From positions 310,001-374,000 of the forward strand of contig JAKOGH010000002.1 in NCBI GenBank assembly GCA_024811115.1: a stretch of 64,000 bases of DNA, in the 5' to 3' direction. Below the pieces are notes generated by a model that worked only from the letters and a program-made list of their open reading frames with translations, was not told the DNA's origin and did not search any database. Numbering within the stretch: the first letter of the stretch is position 1; every line of letters begins with the position of its first letter. Below are positions 33,675 to 46,309 of this stretch, in pieces. Made by a program: the position numbers and the translations under genes. The stretch comes from Terana coerulea (Eukaryota > Basidiomycota > Agaricomycetes > Polyporales > Phanerochaetaceae).

Positions 33675-36600
33675 ATGAGTTTGCTACCGAGGGGTGCGCG
33701 GGCCTTGACGCGATGTCGACCGCAGGGCACTCGGCACTTCCACCTCTCCCTTCCCCGCTTCCAAGCCTTCGCGCCCAGCAAGCCTCGCCATGCGAGTGGC
33801 GAACGCTGCCGTGGGCAGCTATGGGTCGGACGGAAACGACAAGGACGTGCTGAGCTCGCCGTCTGAGCTCGCGCGCAAGATCTCTGCGAAGGTGCTCCCG
33901 AACATCCCCCGCCCGGACGTGAAGAAGGTCCTCATTGTCGGCAGCGGCGGCCTCAGCATCGGCCAGGCGGGCGAGTTCGATTACTCTGGCTCCCAGGCAC
34001 TGAAGGCACTCCGAGAGGAGGGCGTCGACGCCGTGCTCATTAACCCGAACATCGCGACGTGGCAGACGTCACACGAGCTCGCGTCGGAGGTTTACTTCCT
34101 GCCCGTCACACCGGATTATGTCGCATACGTACTGGAGAAGGAACGCCCGGACGGTATTCTACTTACGTTTGGTGGTCAGAGCGCGCTGAATGTCGGTATC
34201 GAGCTGGACCGTATGGGCATCCTCGAACGTCTCGGTGTCCAAGTTCTCGGCACCCCAATCAGGACTCTGGAGGTCTCGGAAGATCGTAACTTGTTTGTTC
34301 AGGCTCTCAAGGGTCAGTCATCCTACCTCCCTTTCTTTTGCGGTAGCATTCGTGAACTGACGCACTTTCTGTCCAGAAATTGATATCCCAGTCGCTCAAT
34401 CCACGGCAGTCTCCTCGGTCAACGACGCGCTTGCTGCTGCAGAAAAGATTGGTTACCCGGTCATTCTCCGTTCGGCCTTCACACTGGGTGGACTTGGATC
34501 TGGCTTCGCGAACGACGCAGATGAACTTCGTGATCTTTCGGCGAAGAGTCTGAGTCTGAGTCCCCAGGTCCTCATTGAGCGCAGCATGAAGGGTTGGAAG
34601 GAACTGGAATACGAGGTCGTTCGGGATGCAGCTGATGTATGTTCTCGTGAAGTCCATCAGTGCCCGAGCTAATACATCCCACTCCGTAGAACACCATCAT
34701 CTGCTGCAACATGGAAAACTTTGACCCTCTCGGCACGCATACAGGCGATTCTATCGTTGTAGCCCCTTCGCAGACCCTCCCCGACGACGAATACCACATG
34801 CTCCGTTCCGCTGCACTCAAAACCATCCGGCACCTGGGTGTTGTCGGTGAATGTAACATTCAGTACGCACTCAACCCGACCAGCCGCGAATACTGCGTTA
34901 TCGAGGTCAACGCCCGGTTGAGTCGGTCGAGCGCACTCGCATCCAAGGCAACCGGATACCCGCTCGCATACACTGCCGCGAAGATTGCCCTCGGACATAC
35001 TCTGCCTACGCTCCCGAACGCCGTCACGAAGACCACAACCGCTTGCTTCGAGCCCTCGCTGGACTACATTGTCACCAAGATCCCCAAATGGGACCTGGCG
35101 AAGTTCACACACGTCGGTCGCGAGGTCGGCTCAGCAATGAAGAGCGTTGGTGAGGTCATGGCTATCGGACGTACCTTCGAGGAGTCTCTGCAAAAGGCTA
35201 TTCGTCAGGTTGACCCTCGCTGGAGGGGCTTCGAGGCGTATATCAAGTGCAAGACTGTTGAAGAGATGGACTCTATGCTGCAGAAGCCTACGGACATGCG
35301 ATTGTTCGTCATTGCGCACGCAATGTACGATCACGGCTACGATGTTGACAAGATTCACGATCTCACAAAGACTGACAAGGTAGGATATATGGTAGCTCCG
35401 ACATCGTCTGCACTGTGTTGATGTCATGGTTTTCTTCTACAGTGGTTCCTGTACAAGATTGAGAACATCGTCAACACAGTCAGCGATCTCAAGGCCATTG
35501 GCGCAGTGGAGAACGTTTCCGCCGAACTCATGCAGAAGGCCAAGCGTCAAGGCTTCTCCGACTCTCACATTGCTTCCATGGTGAACAGTACCGAGGACAC
35601 TGTTCGTGCGCACCGCAAGTCTCTTGGCATCACTCCTTTCGTCAAGCGTATCGACACGCTCGCCGCCGAATACCCTGCACACACCAACTACCTTTACACT
35701 ACCTACAATGCCTCTGAACACGACGTTCCCTTCGACGAGCATGGAACCATGGTTCTCGGCTCTGGTGTCTACAGGATCGGTAGTAGTGTCGAGTTCGACT
35801 GGTGCGCCGTCACTTGCGCTCGCAAGCTCAGGGAGATGGGCAAGCGCACCATCATGATCAACTACAACCCTGAGACAGTCTCTACTGACTTCGACGAGGC
35901 CGACCGTCTGTACTTCGAGGAGCTTGGCTGGGAGCGCGTCATGGATATCTACGAACTCGAGGCTGCTGAGGGTGTCGTCGTCAGTGTCGGTGGGCAGCTG
36001 CCGCAGAACATTGCGCTCCGCCTCAAGCATAGTGGCGTAAACGTCCTGGGTACCGATCCTGACAAGATCGATAGTGCTGAGGATCGCCATAAGTTCTCGT
36101 CCATCCTGGACAGCATTGGTGTCGACCAGCCGGAGTGGGCCGAGGTCTCCTCTTTGGCCGCCGCTAAGGAGTTTGCCAGCAAGGTCGGCTATCCGGTCCT
36201 CATTCGCCCATCGTACGTCCTCTCTGGCGCTGCCATGAACGTCGTGTACGAGCCTGAGGCCCTCGAGCACAATCTCTCTGCCGCTGCTTCCGTCTCGCCC
36301 CTCCATCCGGTCGTTATCACCAAGTTCATCGACAACGCGCAAGAGATCGACGTCGACGCCGTCGGCCACCAGGGCAAGCTCCTCATCCACGCCGTCAGCG
36401 AGCATGTCGAGAACGCTGGTGTTCACTCCGGGGACGCCACCCTTGTCTTGCCGCCGGTCTCCCTCGACGCGCAGGACTTGACCCGCATGAAGGAGATTGC
36501 CGAGAAGGTCGCGAAAGCGTTCGAGATCAGCGGGCCGTTCAACATGCAGGTTATCAAGAAGCCTGCTGAGGACGATAAGGAAGCTGAGTACAAGGTCATC

Positions 36601-37472
36601 GAGTGCAACTTGCGTGCCAGTCGCTCGTTCCCCTTCGTGTCCAAGGTCCTGGGGTACAATTTCGTCGACTACGCCACCGCGGCCATCGCTGGTGTGAACG
36701 TCCCTGAACCCGTTGATCCTATGGCTGAGAAGAGGGACTACACTGCTGTCAAGGTTGCACAATTCTCCTGGACTCGGTTGGGTGGCGCTGATCCTTTCCT
36801 TGGTGTCGGTGAGTGTCACAACGTCCTGGTACATGTCTATATCCAGGTTACTCACGCTGGACACAGAAATGGCTAGCACCGGAGAGATTGCGTCCTTCGG
36901 CAAAGACATCCATGAGGCGTACTGGGCCGCTCTTCTCAGTATCAACGGCTTCAAGGTTCCCCGTCTGCACTCCGGCGTTCTCATTGGTGGCGACGTCACC
37001 AAGCCTGAGATGGCCACTGTCGCCAAGGGCCTGTCTGAACTTGGCTTCAAGCTCTACTGTTCGTCGCCCGTCGTGGAAGAGTTCCTCAACAACATCTCTT
37101 ATGTCACGGCGAAGCGGATCTTTTCCCCACCAGGGATAAGCGTAAGCTCCGGGAGGTGTTCGATGAGTACGAGATTGAGTGTGTCGTCAACCTCGCGAAG
37201 GCCCGAGGAAAGGACTTGGTGGACGAGGATTACGTCGCAAGGCGGTAAGTCTTCTCCCATACACTACACAGGTAATTGCGCAGGTGCTCATATCTACTCG
37301 CAGAAATGCCGTCGACTTTGGTCTGCCGTTGCTGAACAACGCCCGGTGCGCTCAGCTGTTTGTCGAGGCCCTCGCGAAGAAGATACCCCAAGGCGGATTG
37401 AGGAAGTATACCGAAGGACGCATCCCGCCTGAAGTCCGCTCGTGGCGCGAGTTCGTCGGCAAGCGGGCATAA
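33675..37472 (+). CDS. CPA2: Carbamoyl-phosphate synthase (arginine-specific), large subunit, mitochondrial
   Basis: Makes carbamoyl phosphate from bicarbonate, glutamine-derived ammonia and two ATP for arginine synthesis. Exons: 33675-34312, 34377-34636, 34690-35379, 35443-36808, 36867-37244 and 37304-37472, giving about 1,166 residues. Residues 1-60 are Arg-rich without acidic residues ([17 protein letters not shown]), a mitochondrial presequence like that of Neurospora arg-3. Two ATP-grasp halves follow: [20 protein letters not shown] and [14 protein letters not shown] in the first, [17 protein letters not shown] and [16 protein letters not shown] in the second. The C-terminal allosteric domain runs to WREFVGKRA. 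No aspartate transcarbamoylase or glutaminase part is fused, so it is not the pyrimidine CAD protein. Two compensating homopolymer errors (extra C at 33774-33776, missing T at 37121-37124) break the frame in this copy. Confidence 0.95.
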
Positions 37473-40466
37473 AACCTCAACTGCCATCTCGCAGTGGAGA
37501 GAGCATCATGAGGACGCTCTGTACCGTGCAAGTTTCATTGCTTCATCTTTGTGTCTTGTAACAAAAGTACCCGTACCTGTAGATAGCGGCAGATCTACGT
37601 CGCTTGTACAATATATAATACAGCAATGGCTCGCTGTCGCATGGAGCTTAGGTCGGATGCATTCCCACCAATATTATAATTGCCTCCGTGGGTCCTTCGC
37701 ACATCCTCAGCATCCAAGCGAATGCTTGAAACACAAGGGTACTCGCTGCCTGGCCAATCATATCACTCGCTTCATCAAAGGGCCCATAAGCTGCCGGCGC
37801 CTTGGCCTTCTACCTCACGCCTCCTTGATCCATCACGATTCACCATGGCCGCACCGACACAACGCGGCGACCGCTCAGCAGCTTTGGCCCTGCTGTGCTG
37901 GGTTGGATAAACACAGTCCCATAGCGATCCACCGGTGTATCCAAGATGGCTTCCGACATTTCTCCAAGCTTCCACGCTGCAGCGCAAGGAGAGGACAGGA
38001 CGTCTTCCGACTTCAACACCGCTTCGAGCAGCCGTTTGCTCGTGCATAACTCCTGTAGTGCGTCGAATACAGGAAAATAAGGCTGCTCTAGACCAACATG
38101 AATTATATTGGGTGCCCATGGTAGCTAGTAACCTACCTGTATTGGATTCTCTTTGGCGTGCTTACCCCAGATATTCCCCTGGCGGGTATGTGCCCTAGAT
38201 GTTCCAATCGCATGACGGCTGAAGCTTGAAGGGTCGTTTAAAATCTCTTACTTGGCCGCTGTTAGCTGGTTATACACGCAAGGCTCAAGGGCCTACCAAG
38301 TTCCTCGTCGACGTTCCGTGCACCCGCCAGGACGCGTGAATCCAGAATACTAAGCCTAAGGAGAAAAAAAGTGGCCAAGAGTAGCGGTGGGGCATAGTGG
38401 TGGGGCACAGTGGATGTCAGGAAGAGGTTCACTCGTAGCGTCAAGTTCTCGATGAGCCCGTTGAAGGTTCGTGTGTAGTCTTGTGCTCAGCCCGTCCGCT
38501 CATCCGCATTCAGAGGTTGACGACCCGGTACCGCGTTATGTCTGGTGTCCTGGGTCACCACTGCGATGCTGCCTATGAATCACATTGTGAAAGATGGACG
38601 AGGAATGTACAATAACAGCACGTACTTCGTATGGATCCGACATCGTCCTTCACACTCCGCTTAGACTTGGGCAATGTCTATTCCTGAAGCGTATAAGGAA
38701 GACCTTGTTACCGGCTCATACAGCGACGATTTTGCGCTCAGCACGCTTGCTGTTATCGAGTGGCGGGGGCTGACCGTAGTGTCCCAAGGGAACCGTGTGA
38801 CACGTCATCGCACGAAATCCACGAAAATCATTGTAAGTGCTTCCTTAGTTGGCCTTGTAGACATCGTTGCTCATGTTGCAGTCCTCTGGTCGTAGGTGGT
38901 ATTGGTGTACTGGTGTGCGTCCTAGGTGGAATACACTGAACGACAACCGCAATGTCAACGTCCCGGGCCTGGCTCAATGGAAGGCCTCTTCATTGCAGAG
39001 TGCAGTGCCAAGCAAGAATTGCGTTGTAGTGTGCGGTAGCTGGGACGAACTGGGGTGTGCTGTTGAACACAGAAAAGTGCGGAAGGCTCATAGAAAAGTA
39101 GCACCGCCCCTGGCGCCCATACTTCGACCGTCCTTGGCGGAACTTGAAGTCTTGCTTTACCTCCACGCCTTCTGGCCCACGCCCCCACATATCCCACAAT
39201 TCTCCCTCGTTCTGTCAATGCAGTGCCGAGCTTCTGCTCGGATACCCTAGCGCTTCCGGACCTGTGCTCGTTCCACGGCGGCGACAAAAATGGCCTGGCC
39301 TTTCGCGCATGTCCACGGGCATACGTGCCATTATGGAGCGATCTTGGTGCGTAAGCCGCGTGTAGCAGGCCGGATGCCGTCGGGAGGTGCGTGCCCAAAA
39401 TGCGGTGTCATGTCCGTCTCTCCCTTGACCCTCAACCTCCTGCCAGGAGGCTCGGACGCTGCTTGGTGGGAAGTTGTGGCGGATGACCTCTCCCCATGCT
39501 CTACATGTTTTTGACGCTGCTGTCCATTGTGTAAGGTTGCTGCAATGAATGCTCGCTGAGGTCAGTGCGTTTGTCCGCCTTCGTAAGGCCCTCGGCATCA
39601 GATTTCGCTGTCCCCACTTCACCCAATATGCGCCGGTCAGTTGTCCGTGCAGGAGCAACCTCAACCGCGATTCTATAAAAGCAACGTCCGTTGGAAGTAT
39701 GGCTTTTCTCGAAGACGGGGTATGGGCAGTGCGCATAGCCCAGCGCTATAAAGTGCACAGCATCGCAGCGCATTATCTTGCGCCACCTTGTTGATTAGAT
39801 GAGCGGATTTCTTCTTAAGTAGAACTGTGACAGGGCTTTCTGAATTGAAATTCTTGCATAGAGCTCAGGGTAACGAGTCGGTGTATAACTCGTGTCGGTG
39901 CGGGATGACAGCAGGGGTTAGCGTACCCATGAGGTGCTGTGGGCCGATGATACTCAAACCCCGGCATATCTCGTTGAACGTTTACATCTACACGTGTGTG
40001 TCTCCTCCGCCCTCTCCCCACGGCACTCAACCGCACGGTGTGTGGAGTGAAGATGCAGGTTTATTTCAGGTACGAGGTTCGCGTAATGAATAGTTGCCAA
40101 AGTAGGTACGGGAGATCGCCATGACCTACAGCAACATAACAACAGATCTGGCATGCGGCCTGCAGGAACGTACCTGCCTGATCCAAGCCTGATCCGAGCA
40201 TTTGTCTGGTGTGGCCGCGGCGAGGTGATCCACCTGACTCGTGTAGTGCATGCCCCCAATCAACAACTACAAAATATCTGCGACTCGGAGTGTGGAAGAG
40301 GTGTACGTTGCCAACCATCCTACCCCCGTCTCTATTTTATTTACTTAATTATTGTTAAGTATTGAACTGGAAGGGGCTCTATAATATCCCTCCCACGGCT
40401 GTCGAAGCTCACGGCAATGAGATAAAAGTGAGCAATTGAAGTTTCGTTCATGTGCGCAATGATTTG
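37473..40466. other. No confident gene (3 kb)
   Basis: Frames of up to 173 codons exist on both strands (for example 39215-39736 minus), but none shows domain motifs, a signal peptide or a convincing exon chain. This may be spacer or hold a divergent gene that I cannot recognise. Confidence 0.35.
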
Positions 40467-41608
40467 ATGTTAACATCTTCGGGGTTATCAGATAAAGTGC
40501 CTCCAATGTTGGGCTGTTCTTCCTATGAACACATCGCTGCGGCGATTGGGCCTTATTTCGTCGCCGCCCTCGAGATCGTTGCTTTCATTTACCGCACGAT
40601 TTTCCTTCTGAGATTATACTCCCTTCCCCTCTTTTCGGACTCCTACATACTGGAAACACTATCGCCGACCAACGCCTCCGACCCGGGTATGAGCTCAACT
40701 GAGGAGGCCTGGAAGCGGCGAACAGATGCATGGCTGAAGCACTTCGGGGACAGACGAAAAGAATGCAGGTATGTGCCTTCTATGCCAGCATGAAGTCATT
40801 AGTTGAAGTGTTATACGTTCAGCGTCGTTCTAGTACTGGCCGCATTCCAGTCCAAATCTACCAGTAATTCAAACATACTTGTCACCGCACTCACGGCAAC
40901 GGTGCCTATAGCTTGCACATGTGGCATAGCCCTCTCGACGATCTTGCGTCGACAATTGAGCTCCATCTCGGACCATCGGGAGTCTTTGGAGAATTGGTAC
41001 CACTTAACCAACCATAAACAAAACTCGCGATTCTCCATGACCTCGATGCTTCTCGCCACTCCTTTGGCATGGGAAACATGGTGGGCACTCCATCTCTTGA
41101 TCTTCTGCACCCTCTTCTCACGGTCTCCAGGAAGGGCGGTCATGTTGTTCGCACTCCTTCTGTTCATTGATATCTGGGATAATCCACTCTCGGATATCTC
41201 AACCATTGCTCTCCTAATACAAGAGGCTCATAACGCGACACTCTCGCCTCAAGTTTCGCATATGACAGTGGCGTTTCCACCCTTGTCGGCCCCAAGATGC
41301 ATTTTCCCTTGACGTGGAAGTTCGCTCTTGTCGGCCTAGCTTCCATTGGTGTGGCGCAAGTAGCTACCACCCTTTGGCATGTTGCTGCGCTCCAACACGC
41401 AGCACCCAGTCTTCCGACGACTACTCAAAGATCGTCCGATACCCATTGCGCGGAACAAACAGTATCTGAGTCACAGACTCCTCGAATCCACATCCGGGCC
41501 CATCAGTCCGACTCCTTGCCGCTCCACATAGTGGGCGACTTTCGCAATGATCCAATCTCTGGTGCCTCTACATACAGTACACCTGTGAGTGGTTTGGTTA
41601 CCTCCTAA
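40467..41608 (+). CDS. Multi-pass membrane protein, lineage-specific family, member 2
   Basis: Start at ATG 40467 or 40506. Exon 1 ends at 40768 and exon 2 begins near 40821. Hydrophobic segments are YFVAALEIVAFIYRTIFLL, SVVLVLAAFQ, TALTATVPIACTCGIALS, WALHLLIFCTLF, AVMLFALLLFIDIW and FALVGLASIGVAQVATTLW. Landmarks shared with the other two members are the TEEAWKRR region before the second segment, an LRRQ loop, and PLAWETWWALH. Here the Trp codon that is split by an intron in members 1 and 3 is uninterrupted, implying intron loss. A missing base in CCCC at 41290-41293 separates the last transmembrane segment from the rest. The C-terminal end is uncertain; a GTGAGT donor at 41584 may lead to a further exon. 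Function is unknown. Confidence 0.65.
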
Positions 41609-44600
41609 CACTTCGGAGTGCTTAAATCACGTACTTCCCCACATAGATGTCTTCACCTATTTCGTGATGCTCCATATACAGCACGACAACAGCTCGGGCC
41701 ATTGATACCCTTAATACATTGGGATGCTCCTCTGTCTTCACCGTCACTCCTTTGTTGTTTCGCTTTCACATTTCTGCGCATTTTCTTGCTAGGTTAGCTG
41801 TTGAACAGCACACACCATATACCACCTTCTGTCCGTATAAAACTATATCAGTGCTCGATATGCCACCAAGTCTGTATGACGAATGTAAATATGTTACCCA
41901 TGCTATAAACATGTTCGACTCCAATGTACTGCCCCGGGCCTTTGACCGTTACGGTCCGAAGACTCCAGATTACCATCAAAGCGGTTCGGCAACACCCGAT
42001 GCGTGCGGCGGCGTGTGACTTCCACAGGCTTCCTGTCAAGGCTTGTCCACTGTCCACTACATCTCACTTGGCCTACGAACAATCTGCGAGACTCATCTTC
42101 GACCTGGCTACACTAGAGCATGCTACAAGTCGCAGAGAATAAACCTGCGATACATTTCGGTTCCTTCCTTCCGCTACGACCTCAGGCCTGGACGGGAGAG
42201 TCTGCTCGACGCACCTACTGAGAATTACTTGGCGATGTGTACATTCTACACAGCAGAATCCGATGGAGGAACGCTAGTCTTATCTCGGGGAGGCTTCTGA
42301 TTCTAGGAAACCGCTATGTGGACTTGTGCTATAGGCTGGTGAGTCGCTTACCATCATACATTCAAATCAGCGTGTGTCCTCCGGAAAGTCACTCTACTGA
42401 GTTGACCGCGGCACTGATCGCCCCACTTCCAAACAAGATCTTTGTGAGCTCTCTATTGAAATGCTGAGCCATTGACTGCCTGTAATTGCCTCTGGATCCT
42501 ATGAAGGTAAGATTTCGAAGCTTCAAGCCCACGGTTTATGGCCCCCACTTACCTGCTCATGTATTGCCAGTACTGTCCTTCGTGTCTTCTTGCGCCGAGG
42601 TTGATGGCTCTATGCAGACGCTACACTATTGTTCGACTCACGTCCAACGACAAGCACTAGAATCGCTGGATTTCGGCTTCGCATCATACAGGCTCGAGCT
42701 GGCATACCAGGGCACCCCCGAAGGATTCCAGCACTCTTTGCGATAATCTCATACTACCGACCGGAAACATTCTTTTCGCCCGTAGAGCTCACAACGATGG
42801 CGCTGGCATCCGACATCGGTGCCACAGTGTCGAGGGCGCTCGCACTAAGAGGGGGGCTTTACGGCACGGTGATTTCCAAGGAGCTGTCGTGATGGCGCCG
42901 CGGTCTACAAGCCTCGAGGCATTCCGTCCGACTCCAATCCCTTACAGCTGGAAGTGGCCGTGAAAGAAGGTCGCGGCTCGCTTTTCCGTCTTACGGCGCT
43001 GGAGAAAAGTGCGCGCGTACCACGCAAGGAATTGGCCGGCAGGAACGTGGTCTCTTGGCAGCAGGGGCGGAGTCGGATGATGCAAGTCTATGAGCGCCGT
43101 TGCAGCGGCAATCCATCCTGGCCACCCACTGTCTTATCATTTTCCTGACATCGTCCGTCGGCTCCGGGTTCATACGAAATTTCCCGGCTACCCCGCCACA
43201 CATCGTCGCCGTCTCATCGCACTTCTTCACATAGACTCATGCACTTGCACACGCCCTCCACCGCATCGTATCCTGCCACCCAGTATATCAGGATCGCATT
43301 GCCCCTCCCGCTGGTATGCGTGAGCTTGCCGCGGCCTGCACCAGGGCATGAGGCCCATCCTCGCCTCATTCCATAATGCCGGAAGATACATGCTGCGCGC
43401 CTTCTTACGCCACACTATCCGTTCGTTAGCTTCGGATGTCGCCAACATGCTGCGCGGTGGGAACCCAGCTCGTGGACCCTGGTTGTGGACGAAGTGTTGG
43501 GCTATAGAAGCTTCATACCTGTGTGCTAAGCCTGTGCCGTGCATAGGAGGACTGTGCGGCCGTGTCTATCTCTACGAAGTACGCAATACTCCGTGGAAAA
43601 CAGTGCTTCAACATTCGGCAGCGCTACACGTTCCGTTGCGCGCGTCCATTTGTCACCGAGCTTGTGATGCCTTTCACGGGTTCAAAGGGCTACTTGGGTT
43701 TACATGACATGCTCGATGTCACAGAGGCACTTCGGATAATTGAAGCCATGTAGCGGGACCTCTTGGAATTGGCAAAGCAGTCCTTCGGCGTCTCGCACAG
43801 CCCGACCATGTCATATAAATCCAGTAGCGCCCTTCCAAGACGCGGCTGTGAACGTTCATGCTCGAGCTCTCGCTCCTACACAGTTCGTTGCAGAAACGCG
43901 GTAGGCTGAACCCTCATACACTGCTCTCTATTGAGGCCTATTACGAGCACGGAGGGCGGTTAGAACCAGGAGTGGCGCAGCTCTTATTCAATGACTGTCA
44001 TCATGGACCGATGATGCTGCCGCGATGTGCTCGCACACCTGGCAGTTTCAACCGTTGGATATATGATACGATCTCAACATGTGCTGCCCGCAGCAGGGCC
44101 ACCGCAGTGATCATGTCAACCACTCACTTTCGCTTTCAGAGCAGGCCCTGCATCCCGCCGCCAAAATTAATTACAAAACGGAAGAAATTGTGAGCGACAC
44201 TCTGCGGTGGCCTTAGTCAAGCCGAGCACACCCCAATATAATTGGCCGTTAGAATCTCTGGCCAAGGTGAGCACAATGTTGCCTGCGCCCCATAGGTCAC
44301 TCAGCAGATCGATAGAATATTAAGAAGATCGCCGTGATCGGGGCAGGCACTCGACGCAACTTCCGCTCCCCGCCCCCGCATTTGCATGGCACAGTGCGCG
44401 AGGCAGGCGTACTCATTGCCCGCCGCTACATGTGTTCAACACGCACACATCCCTTCGGAACGTGGCCTTGCTGTGAGTCTATATTACCCTACTATGTCGC
44501 CGACAAGCTGAATAAACCACTCCCCATATCAGCACTCGGATGTATAAAATACCCTAAATCTTTCAAGCCACCTCAATATCTATAGGTTATTAATCCATTG

Positions 44601-44611
44601 TCAGAAAAACA
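41609..44611. other. No confident gene (3 kb) between two family members
   Basis: Several protein-like fragments occur on the plus strand, for example around 42150-42300 (RYDLRPGRESLLDAPTENYL), 42650-42890 and 43570-43750 (YLGLHDMLDVTEALRIIEAM). I could not chain them or assign a domain. They may be remains of one decayed gene or exons of a divergent gene with sequence errors. Confidence 0.35.
44543..44549 (+). promoter_or_regulatory. TATA box of the membrane-protein gene at 44.6 kb
   Basis: TATAAAA 63 bp upstream of ATG 44612, in the same arrangement as the TATA box of the paralogue at 30.6 kb. Confidence 0.55.
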
Positions 44612-45903
44612 ATGCAGGAACGGAAAGGCAGGGCTCTCACTCTGTTCAGTCGCCTTTTCACAAGAGTAGTTCGTGAGTGGGATCTGACTGCTGCCAACTA
44701 TGATCTGTTGACGTTGAAGGTCGCTGTCTTGCTAGGGCTATGGTCCATAATTCCAATCCCCTGTTTCACTTCTCAGCAGAACTTCAATGAGACGAGTCGT
44801 CGTTACCTCCTTAACCCTCTTTCAGTCTTCGTTGTCCTCCTTAACAACGCCTTTCATTTTGGCCTGGCTTCCACTTCCTCATCCAAGATTACTATGCTGA
44901 ACAAGACCCTGTCATTGCGTGCCCCCCGTCCAAGTCGATCTCAACGGTACTCCAGACACTTCGTCACCTCCTTACTGGAGGGATGGACCATGATGTCATG
45001 GCAGTGTACATTTCTACTTACGTGCGTCCTTGCTGTCTATCTGTATATAGCCGCTTGGATACTCATGATATTAAACCCAGTGCTATCCCGATCACCTTCA
45101 CCTTCAGATCTACAATGACGGATCGCTCAAATGACGTCCTGGCTACGATCGCCATGCTATCTGCCTCGGCGTGTGTATGGTGCATTGTGCTGGTTCTCAT
45201 CATGACGCCCACTCTCCGTCGTACCTTGGACTACTCAGATCTTCCTTTGAATCGGCAAGCAATCGGCGATCTCGAGCGCCCTCTTGCAATGCTCCATAGG
45301 CACTCGACAATGCTTATTTCACCGCTAGTGTGGAGAACGTGGTATGTTCCAGTGCTAGTTTCTACCTTCCGATGTCCCGCACACTTACCATCCTGGGTTT
45401 ACAGGGCCATGATATTTTTTGCCGTCCTCTTTGGCGGGATCGTTTTGGAGAACCCGAATGCTGGTCTCTCCATGATCGAAACCTTTCTCATCATGAGGCG
45501 TAACATTGCTACGCTTCTCCATAGCCAGACATTGCCCGCCGACACACTCTCCGACGCACTGGCTACACCGTCCTTCCCTTGGTGGGGCAAAGCAGCGATC
45601 GGGCTGGCATGGGTCGCTGGTATGGCCCATGTTGTCATGGCGGTCATTCATTTCCAGTGGTGCCTTGCCTACCCGTTGCCGCATGTATCAAGCGTTTCGC
45701 GGAGGAAGGCTAGCGCTCCTCGCAGGAAGCGCGGTGGCTTCCGGAATTGGTCGTCCAGCAGCTCACTGCAAATCTCCAGGCCACACGGCTCCGAGATAGT
45801 CACTGAAGATAGCGCGAGTTCCGATCTGAATTCAGAATCGGACGAAGTGGAGCAGTGCGAAGGAAGTGTAGAGGACGGAGATGGTGGGGCGTCGGACACA
45901 TAA
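44612..45903 (+). CDS. Multi-pass membrane protein, lineage-specific family, member 3
   Basis: Exons 44612-45021, 45108-45341 and 45405-45903 join in frame to about 380 residues with no frame break. Hydrophobic segments are LTLKVAVLLGLWSIIPIP, LSVFVVLLNNAFHFGL, WQCTFLLT, IAMLSASACVWCIVLVLIM, AMIFFAVLFGGIVL and AAIGLAWVAGMAHVVMAVI. The loop TPTLRRTLDYSDLP and the motif ISPLVWRTW align with members 1 and 2. The second intron splits the Trp codon of that motif, exactly as in member 1. The tail is basic (SRRKASAPRRKRGG), then Ser-rich and acidic (SDEVEQCEGSVEDGDGG), as expected of a cytosolic tail. No enzyme, channel or transporter signature is recognised. Confidence 0.78.
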
Positions 45904-46309
45904 CTCAGCAGTAAGTTCTCTATTTGTACGGTCATAATACAAGCGTAACATGATTCATATTATTTTAGTCTATTTCGACCATGTAGACGACCCATACGTC
46001 TTCACAAGTGCTGCTTGAGCAGTCGACCCCGCCGGCGGTTTCGTCTGCATATCGTGATCCAACTCACGTAGCACGCTTGGCATCGCTTTCGTTCACCTCA
46101 TGTCACAAGCATTCTTTCTTTCCAGAACCCCTTTCCTTTCTCTTGCAGCGATATACACCGGTTATACGCACATGCGTAGTCTTTCATTGCCTTCTTCGTT
46201 CATCGTCTACAGTATCTCATGCAGTTTCGGATTGCCTGTAACGATATGATACATGAAAATGGTACAAATTACATGGCCGCAGTGTCACGCCCGATCACCT
46301 CAACGCACC

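Noticed and set aside
35437..37050. 537-codon open frame on the minus strand
   Set aside because: It is exactly antisense to the second ATP-grasp half of carbamoyl-phosphate synthase. High GC at codon position 3 creates long antisense frames; no domain is readable in it.
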